DNA of 64,000 nucleotides from contig NZ_RKLP01000002.1 in NCBI RefSeq assembly GCF_004011865.1, positions 434,001 to 498,000 on the forward strand. The letters are read 5' to 3'. Within the stretch, counting starts at the first letter, position 1. Every line of letters begins with the position of its first letter. The notes under the pieces were generated by a model, which saw nothing but the letters and a program-made list of their open reading frames with translations, made no database searches and was not told where the DNA came from. The stretch is from Prescottella agglutinans. GTDB taxonomy: Bacteria; Actinomycetota; Actinomycetes; Mycobacteriales; Mycobacteriaceae. A program made the translations under genes and the position numbers. Positions 53,275 to 59,219 of this stretch are shown here, piece by piece.

Positions 53275-53655
53275 ATGGAGCGTGTGCTCGCCGAGCCTGC
53301 GGCCGCCGATGCTGCGCCGACCGTCTACATCGTCGACGAGATGGAGGTCGTGCCCGGTCGGGCGCGCGAGTTCCTCGCGTCGTACCTCGACCAGTACGCG
53401 CCGGGCGCCCGCGCGCGGGGACTGACCCTCGACCGGATCCTCGTGAGCCCGCCGGTGTGGCTCGACGACCAGTCGAACACCGTCACCGTCACCTGGACCG
53501 TCACCGGCGCGGACGCGTGGTGGCAGCAGCGGTGGGCCGCCGGCCGCGATCCCGACGTCGCGGCGTGGTGGGCGTCCGCCGACGAGTCGCTGGTGAGCCG
53601 GCGCCGCACGACGTCGTCCGCGCTCGACGATCTCGAGGCGGTGACCGATGTTTGA
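53275..53655 (+). CDS. Hypothetical protein, probable dimeric alpha/beta barrel
   Basis: This 126-residue protein begins MERVLAEPAAADAAPTVYIV after GAAGGGAG and has a pattern of one ferredoxin-like alpha/beta unit (VYIVDEMEVVPGRAREFLAS, WLDDQSNTVTVTWTVTGADA) as in antibiotic-monooxygenase/NIPSNAP-type barrels. It overlaps the next gene by 8 bp. Tryptophan-rich segment AWWQQRWAAGRDPDVAAWWA is notable. Function unknown; likely a partner of the following protein and regulated by GlxA-type AraC. Confidence 0.75.
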   Translation: MERVLAEPAAADAAPTVYIVDEMEVVPGRAREFLASYLDQYAPGARARGLTLDRILVSPPVWLDDQSNTVTVTWTVTGADAWWQQRWAAGRDPDVAAWWASADESLVSRRRTTSSALDDLEAVTDV

Positions 53656-54289
53656 GGTGACCAGGCTGATCCACTTCGCCGACACCGCCGACCCCGCGTT
53701 CCGGGAGGCGATCGTCGCGGGTCTGCGTGCCGACGTGGAACCTCATGCCGCGGCCGTGCTGATCGGGCCCGCCCTACCCGGCGGGATCAACACCGGCGAC
53801 GTGATCGCCCGCTTCCGTTTCGACACCGAATCCGATTGGCGCGCAGTCGAGAACATCGTGGACTCCTGGTTCTGGAGTCCGGCCGTCGACCACATCGACG
53901 GCGTCAGTTACACGGGCACCGTCCGCCCGTCGCGAGACGGCGGTGCCCCGACGGTGTACCGCCTGCTGCTCGTCGCCGTCGATCCGGCCACCGATCCGGA
54001 ACTCGTCCGGCAGTTCGAGACCGAGACCGGGGCGATGCCGCACTACATCCGCTCGATCGGCTCCTCGCAGCTCGCCCGGGTGCGCGATACGACCGGTTCC
54101 GCGGACTGGACGCACGTGTGGGAGCAGGAGTACACGAGCCTCGACGGCCTGACCGGGCCCTACATGTCCCACCCCTACCACTGGGCGCACGTCGACCGAT
54201 GGTTCGACCCCGAGCGCGGCCGGAAGATCGTCACCTCGCTGTGTCACGGCTTCGTGGCGATCGAGGAACCGTTCCTCACCGCCAGGTGA
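53648..54289 (+). CDS. Dabb (stress-responsive A/B barrel) family protein
   Basis: This 213-residue protein begins MFEVTRLIHFADTADPAFRE and appears to have two alpha/beta barrel halves: the second contains IGSSQLARVRDTTGSADWTH and TSLDGLTGPYMSHPYHWAHV, the Dabb pattern. It overlaps the upstream gene (8 bp) and so is coupled. Dabb proteins occur as small decarboxylases, cyclases or stress proteins. The histidines (HPYHWAHVDRW) could be catalytic. The pair with the previous gene suggests a small enzyme for an unknown carbonyl or ring substrate. Confidence 0.8.
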   Translation: MFEVTRLIHFADTADPAFREAIVAGLRADVEPHAAAVLIGPALPGGINTGDVIARFRFDTESDWRAVENIVDSWFWSPAVDHIDGVSYTGTVRPSRDGGAPTVYRLLLVAVDPATDPELVRQFETETGAMPHYIRSIGSSQLARVRDTTGSADWTHVWEQEYTSLDGLTGPYMSHPYHWAHVDRWFDPERGRKIVTSLCHGFVAIEEPFLTAR

Positions 54290-54374
54290 CGATCGCGGCC
54301 CTTCGTCACCGGAACGCCCGCCGCCGTCCTAACATTTCGGTCGAACGTTCTGCTGCCGAAGGGGACCACGAAGA

Positions 54375-56327
54375 ATGACCACGGGTATCGAACAGCGCGA
54401 GTTCCAGACGGAGACGCGCCAGATTCTGGATCTGATGATCCACTCGGTGTACTCCAACAAGGACACCTTCCTCCGCGAGCTCGTCTCCAACGCGTCGGAC
54501 GCGCTCGACAAGCTCAAGCTCGAGGCATACCGCGACAAGGACCTCGAGGCCGACACCTCGGATCTGCACATCGAGCTCGCGGTGGACGCCGACACCCGCA
54601 CGCTGACCGTGCGGGACAACGGCATCGGCATGTCGCGCGACGAGGTGATCGACCTGATCGGCACCCTCGCGAAGTCCGGCACCGCCGAACTGCGCCGCAA
54701 GCTGCGCGAGGCGAAGGACGCGGCGGCGTCCGAGGAACTGATCGGCCAGTTCGGCATCGGCTTCTACTCGACGTTCATGGTCGCCGACAAGGTGACGCTG
54801 CTGACCCGCAAGGCCGGCGAGAAGCACGGGACGCGCTGGGAGTCGAGCGGCGACGCCACCTACACGATCGAGACCGTCGACGACGCGCCGCAGGGCACGT
54901 CGGTGACGCTGCACCTCAAGCCCGAGGACGTCGAGGACCACCTCTACGACTACGCGTCCGAGCGCAAGCTCCGCGAGATCGTCAAGCGCTACTCGGATTT
55001 CATCGCGTACCCGGTGCGGATGCAGGTCGAGCGTCCCGCACCGAAGGGTGACGACGACACCGAGGACGCGGAGCCGAAGACGGTCGTCGAGACGGAAACG
55101 CTCAACTCGATGAAGGCGCTGTGGGCCCGGCCGCGCAGCGAGGTCTCCGACGACGAGTACAACGAGTTCTACAAGCACGTCAGCCACTCGTGGGACGACC
55201 CGCTCGAGGTCATCCCGATGAAGGCCGAGGGCACCTTCGAGTACCAGGCGCTGCTGTTCATCCCGTCGCACGCGCCGTTCGACCTGTTCTCCCGCGAGCA
55301 CCGTGCCGGCATCCACCTGTACGTCAAGCGGGTGTTCATCATGGACGACTGCGAAGAACTCATGCCCGAGTACCTGCGCTTCGTCAAGGGCGTCGTGGAC
55401 GCGCAGGACCTGTCGCTCAACGTCTCTCGCGAGATCCTGCAGCAGGATCGCCAGATCCGGGCGATCCGACGCCGGCTCACCAAGAAGGTCCTCACCACGA
55501 TCAAGGAGATGCTGTCCTCCGAGGACGAGGCGACGCGGGACAAGTACCGCACCGTGTGGTCGCAGTTCGGCCGGGTCCTCAAGGAGGGCCTGCTGTCGGA
55601 CTTCGACAACCGCGACACCCTGCTCGAGATCTGCTCGTTCCCGTCGACGCACAGCGAGGACGAGCAGACCACGCTGGCGCAGTACGTCGAGCGGATGAAG
55701 GACGGCCAGGAGCAGATCTACTACCTCACCGGCGAGTCCCGCCAGCAACTCGAGGCGTCACCGCACATGGAGGCGTTCCGCGCCCGCGGCCTCGAGGTGC
55801 TGCTGCTCACCGACCCGGTGGACGAGATGTGGGTGACGTCGGTCCCCGAGTTCGACGGCAAGCCGCTGCAGTCGATCGCGAAGGGCGAGGTGGACCTCGA
55901 CACCGAGGAGGAGAAGCAGGAGGCCGAGGCCAAGCGCGAGGAACAGGACAAGGAGTACGCCGACGTCCTCTCGTGGCTGACCACGACCCTCGAGGACCAG
56001 GTCAAGCAGGTACGCCTGTCGACCCGCCTCACGGACTCCCCCGCCTGCATCGTCGGCGACGAGTTCGGCATGACGCCTGCGCTCGAGCGGATGTACCGGG
56101 CGTCGGGCCAGGAGGTTCCGCACTTCAAGCGGATCCTCGAACTCAATCCGACGCACCCGCTCGTCGAGGGTCTGCGCAGCGCGCACGCCGAGCGCGGCGA
56201 CGACCCGAGCCTCGCCGAGACCGCCGAACTGCTGTACGGCACCGCCCTTCTCGCCGAGGGCGGCGAGCTCGAGGATCCGGCGCACTTCGCGAAGATGCTC
56301 GCGAACCGCCTGGCACGCACCCTCTAG
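54375..56327 (+). CDS. htpG: Hsp90 family chaperone HtpG
   Basis: This 650-residue chaperone begins MTTGIEQREFQTETRQILDL and has the GHKL ATP site: LRELVSNASDALDKL, LTVRDNGIGMSRDEVIDLIG, LIGQFGIGFYSTFMV and DDAPQGTSVTLHLK. The middle domain has RAGIHLYVKRVFIMDDCEEL and VDAQDLSLNVSREILQQDRQ. Length is slightly above the usual 620-640, from an acidic insertion around residue 225 (KGDDDTEDAEPK). It appears monocistronic with hairpins downstream. Confidence 0.97.
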   Translation: MTTGIEQREFQTETRQILDLMIHSVYSNKDTFLRELVSNASDALDKLKLEAYRDKDLEADTSDLHIELAVDADTRTLTVRDNGIGMSRDEVIDLIGTLAKSGTAELRRKLREAKDAAASEELIGQFGIGFYSTFMVADKVTLLTRKAGEKHGTRWESSGDATYTIETVDDAPQGTSVTLHLKPEDVEDHLYDYASERKLREIVKRYSDFIAYPVRMQVERPAPKGDDDTEDAEPKTVVETETLNSMKALWARPRSEVSDDEYNEFYKHVSHSWDDPLEVIPMKAEGTFEYQALLFIPSHAPFDLFSREHRAGIHLYVKRVFIMDDCEELMPEYLRFVKGVVDAQDLSLNVSREILQQDRQIRAIRRRLTKKVLTTIKEMLSSEDEATRDKYRTVWSQFGRVLKEGLLSDFDNRDTLLEICSFPSTHSEDEQTTLAQYVERMKDGQEQIYYLTGESRQQLEASPHMEAFRARGLEVLLLTDPVDEMWVTSVPEFDGKPLQSIAKGEVDLDTEEEKQEAEAKREEQDKEYADVLSWLTTTLEDQVKQVRLSTRLTDSPACIVGDEFGMTPALERMYRASGQEVPHFKRILELNPTHPLVEGLRSAHAERGDDPSLAETAELLYGTALLAEGGELEDPAHFAKMLANRLARTL

Positions 56328-56389
56328 ACAACTGCGGTCGCGGAACGGTCGAACGACCACAGTTCCGCTCGACTCGACAGCGGGAAACG

Positions 56390-56439
56390 ATGGTGCCGGC
56401 AGTCTGTTGCCTCGTGTGGCAACACACTGCCGGCACCAT
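56390..56439. terminator. Long hairpin downstream of htpG
   Basis: ATGGTGCCGGCAGT (56390-56403) pairs exactly with ACTGCCGGCACCAT (56426-56439), and inside TGTTGCC pairs with GGCAACA around a 6-base loop. It lies between the convergent htpG and repeat-protein genes and can serve both directions; no T run follows. Confidence 0.8.
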
Positions 56440-56502
56440 TGGGGAGAAATTCCCAGCGCTTCACGACCTTCGGGACGGGTCCATGAAGCTATTCAAGAAC
56501 GG

Positions 56503-57428
56503 TCACCCCTGGTGGCTGCCGTCCTTGCTGCCGTCCTTGCTGCCGTCCTTGCTGCCGTCCTTGCTGCCGTCGTGGCTGCCATCCTTGCTGCCGTCGTGGC
56601 TGCCGTCCTTGCTTCCATCGTGGCTGCCGTCCTTGCTGCCATCGTGGCTGCCGTCCTTGCTGCCATCGTGGCTGCCATCCTTGCTGCCATCGTGGCTGCC
56701 GTCCTTGCTGCCGGACTCCAGGCTGCCGTCCTTGCTGCCGTCGTGGCTGCCGGCACCGAGGCTCCCGAGCGCCCCGAGACTCCCCAGCGCCCCGAGACTC
56801 CCTACGGCCCCGATGCTCCCCACGGCCCCGATACTTCCCAGGGCGCCTAGGCTGCCGAGGCTGCCGGAACCGCCACCGTCGTGGCTGCCGTCCTTGCTGC
56901 CGGACTCCAGGCTCCCCCAGCTGCCGCTACCGTGGCCCCCGTCGTGGCTGCCATCCTTACTGCCGGACTCCAGGCTCCCCCAGCTGCCGGAGTCACTACC
57001 GTGGCCCCCGTCGTGGCTGCCATCCTTACTCCCGGACTCCAGGCTCCCCCAGCTGCCGGAACCGCCACCGTCGTGGCTGCCATCCTTACTGCCGGACTCC
57101 AGGCTCCCCCAGCTGCCCGAACCGCCACCGTCGTGGCTGCCATCCTTACTGCCGGACTCCAGGCTCCCCCAGCTGCCCGAACCACCACCATCGTGGCTGC
57201 CATCCTTACTGCCGGACTCCAGGCTCCCCCAGCTGCCCGAACCGCCACCATCGTGGCTGCCATCCTTACTGCCGGACTCCAGGCTCCCCCAGCTGCCCGA
57301 ACCGCCACCGTCGTGGCTGCCGTCCTTACTGCCGGACTCCAGGCTCCCCCAGCTGCCCGAACCGCCACCGTCGTGGCTGCCGTCCTTACTGCCGGAAGCG
57401 AGGCTCCCCCAGCTGCCGGAACCGCCAT
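56503..57428. repeat. Nested coding tandem repeats (60-bp and 12/24-bp units)
   Basis: Nine 60-bp units run from about 56880 to 57428, six of them nearly identical (57061-57420 steps exactly 60 bp). From 56515 to about 56750 a 24-bp unit alternates (GCTGCCGTCGTG / GCTGCCGTCCTT themes). Copy number is likely to vary by slippage between strains. Confidence 0.95.
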
Positions 57429-57624
57429 CGTGACTTTCGGAGCCGCCGAGGCTGCTCGCCACCGGGGCGGCGAGGGATTCCGCTGACCCGGGGCTTCCGG
57501 ATTCAGGTTCAGCGTGCCCGACCGCAAGCGCACTCACCGTGAGCGCGGTGGCCGCCGTCGCGGCAATCATGATGCGGGTCTTCATCTTCAGAGTGCGGGG
57601 ATTTCCGTTCCCGTGGATTGGCAT
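56503..57624 (-). CDS. Secreted Gly/Ser/Asp/Lys/His repeat protein
   Basis: This 373-residue protein has a signal peptide (about residues 14-38, MKTRIMIAATAATALTVSAL then AVGHA) and then almost only repeats. Residues about 60-260 hold nine copies of a 20-residue unit, GSGSWGSLESGSKDGSHDGG, encoded by 60-bp repeats. Next is a short Gly/Leu/Ile/Ala block (GSLGALGSIGAVGS type), then about 75 residues alternating KDGS and HDGS. GGAGG 10 bases upstream supports the ATG at 57624. Asp every four residues with His suggests metal binding or a flexible wall polymer. No family recognised. Confidence 0.85.
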   Translation of the reverse strand: MPIHGNGNPRTLKMKTRIMIAATAATALTVSALAVGHAEPESGSPGSAESLAAPVASSLGGSESHDGGSGSWGSLASGSKDGSHDGGGSGSWGSLESGSKDGSHDGGGSGSWGSLESGSKDGSHDGGGSGSWGSLESGSKDGSHDGGGSGSWGSLESGSKDGSHDGGGSGSWGSLESGSKDGSHDGGGSGSWGSLESGSKDGSHDGGHGSDSGSWGSLESGSKDGSHDGGHGSGSWGSLESGSKDGSHDGGGSGSLGSLGALGSIGAVGSIGAVGSLGALGSLGALGSLGAGSHDGSKDGSLESGSKDGSHDGSKDGSHDGSKDGSHDGSKDGSHDGSKDGSHDGSKDGSHDGSKDGSKDGSKDGSKDGSHQG

Positions 57625-58157
57625 CGTTTCACTACCTCCTCGATTGACCGACGCAGAAATTCAAAACGATCCGCCCAACCGCATGAAATCAAAGTCATCG
57701 ACACGCAACCATCGCCCCTGCGAAACTCCGCCAGACCCCCGACTGGACGGTTGACGCCCCATATGCGTGTAGGCGAGGTCAACCTAGCATTCCGATTCGG
57801 TATCGGAAGCCGGAATTGGCGTTTTACGATTTGCGGCATCTGCGGGTTTGGAGTGTTTTGTGCCGGTTACGAATTCGCTTCGCCCGGCGTGCTCTACAAG
57901 CGCAATCCCGAGACCTTCCTCGACAACGGCGTAGAGGAAGATCAGCCCGCGTTGCCGACACAACTCCCGGGCACGACATCGGACGCATTTCACCCGGAAC
58001 GGGGCCAACGGTTCGAATTGCGAGCCGAAACCGGTTGCCCGACTGCATGATCAGCACGCGACAGTCACGTCGCACTCCCCCCGCAAAACCGGCCACGAAC
58101 CTCCCCGGTGTGCGTAGCATCTACACCATCTCGTTCGATTCCCTTCGGGAGGCCGGC
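57625..58157. other. 533-bp gap without a supported gene, lower GC
   Basis: This divergent region between the repeat protein and the MreB-like gene is visibly poorer in G+C than its neighbours (57655-57720 and 57781-57860). It contains an inverted repeat TTCCGA-N7-TCGGAA at 57790-57808 and GGGAGG just before the GTG at 58158. Frames in it show no family resemblance and poor codon use. It probably holds regulatory sequence; a decayed insertion is also possible. Confidence 0.5.
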
Positions 58158-59147
58158 GTGCGTGGACTTGGCATCGATCTCGGAACTACCAACACTGTCG
58201 TCGGGACCCTGGACGGCGGAATCGTCCTGAACGAACCGTCTTTCATGCTGGTCCGGAACAAAGACCCGCACCGCGCCCTCGCGATCGGCCAGGATGCGCG
58301 CAACCTCGTCGGCCGCACGCCGGCAGGCATCACACAGGTCCGCCCCATGCGCGACGGCGTCATCGTGGACCTGGAATCTGCCCGGGCATTCGTCACGGCC
58401 GTCATTGAGCAGGTCGCCCCGCACCGACGGTACGGTCGACGACCGACGGCCGTCTTCTCGGCTCCCGCCGGGGCCACCCCGCTCGAGCGTCGGGCACTGC
58501 TCGAGGTCGGACACGAGGCCGGCCTGCGCAAGGTCGGGCTCATCCCGGAACCGGTGGCCGGCGCTCTCGGGTGCGGTGTCAATCCGCTCGAGCCCCGCGC
58601 CCATCTCGTCGTGAGCGTCGGTGGCGGTGTCTCGGAGGTCACGGCCATCTGCTTCGGTGGCGTGATCTCGCACCGCAGTTGCCAACTGGCCGGCGAGGAA
58701 CTGACCGAGGCGCTGCACCACTACCTGCGCGAAGAGCACCAGATCATGGTCGGAGAGCTCACGGCGGAGCGCGCCAAGATGGGCACGCCCGACGCCGCCG
58801 ACGAACAGTCGCTCGTGGTGGAGGGACTGGACGCCGTCACGGGCCGTGCACGACTGATCTCACTCGACGTCGAGGAGATCGTGGAGGCACTTCGACCGAC
58901 CACGACAGGAATCGTGCAGACACTGACCGCATGCTTGGAAGATCTTCCCCCGCAAGCGATCAGCGACGTGATGTCCGAAGGCGTCCTGGTGATCGGTGGC
59001 GGCGCGATGCTCCGCGGACTGTCCCAACTGTTCGAAGAGTCGTTCGGTCTCCCGGTGAAGACGGCCGAGCGGCCGCTCACCTGCGTCGCGGAGGGCGCCA
59101 CGGCCTGCCTGGATCACCCGGAGGTCGTCGCCGCGTACAGCGGCTGA
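58158..59147 (+). CDS. MreB-like actin-fold protein with altered phosphate-2 motif
   Basis: From GTG 58158 (GGGAGG 5 bases upstream; the frame extends upstream without support) this encodes 329 residues, the length of MreB. It has phosphate-1 GIDLGTTNTVVG, GIVLNEPSFMLV, IGQDARNLVGRTPAGITQVR, PLERRALLEVGHEAGLRKVG, LIPEPVAGALGCG and the adenosine motif VIGGGAMLRGLSQLFEESFG. The phosphate-2 motif reads VVSVGGGVSEV, where MreB has VVDIGGGTTEV: the Asp that helps ATP hydrolysis is Ser. It may bind but not hydrolyse ATP. Convergent with the SEDS-PBP fusion. Confidence 0.9.
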   Translation: MRGLGIDLGTTNTVVGTLDGGIVLNEPSFMLVRNKDPHRALAIGQDARNLVGRTPAGITQVRPMRDGVIVDLESARAFVTAVIEQVAPHRRYGRRPTAVFSAPAGATPLERRALLEVGHEAGLRKVGLIPEPVAGALGCGVNPLEPRAHLVVSVGGGVSEVTAICFGGVISHRSCQLAGEELTEALHHYLREEHQIMVGELTAERAKMGTPDAADEQSLVVEGLDAVTGRARLISLDVEEIVEALRPTTTGIVQTLTACLEDLPPQAISDVMSEGVLVIGGGAMLRGLSQLFEESFGLPVKTAERPLTCVAEGATACLDHPEVVAAYSG

Positions 59148-59168
59148 TCTCTCGATCACCAAAGCTTC

Positions 59169-59205
59169 TGATCCCCCGCAGCGTCCGATCCGCTGCGGGG
59201 GATCA
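59169..59205. terminator. Bidirectional terminator between MreB-like and SEDS-PBP genes
   Basis: TGATCCCCCGCAGC pairs exactly with GCTGCGGGGGATCA around a 9-base loop, followed by TTTG on the plus strand. Confidence 0.85.
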
Positions 59206-59219
59206 TTTGCGACAGCTGA

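Noticed and set aside
54301-54360. GGAAC / CGTT elements upstream of htpG as a SigH/SigE stress promoter
   Set aside because: The spacing between the two elements is about 30 bases, too long for the 16-20 bases of that promoter class.
55121-57433. 770-codon plus-strand frame with long LPSLLPSWLPS repeats
   Set aside because: It is the complement of the secreted repeat gene and the tail of htpG in another frame; it has no start of its own, and the repeat sense with a signal peptide and ribosome binding site is on the minus strand.
57763-58050. Plus-strand frame starting MRVGEVNLAFRF before the MreB-like gene
   Set aside because: Cysteine-rich, no ribosome binding site, no family resemblance; coding character begins only at the GTG at 58158.
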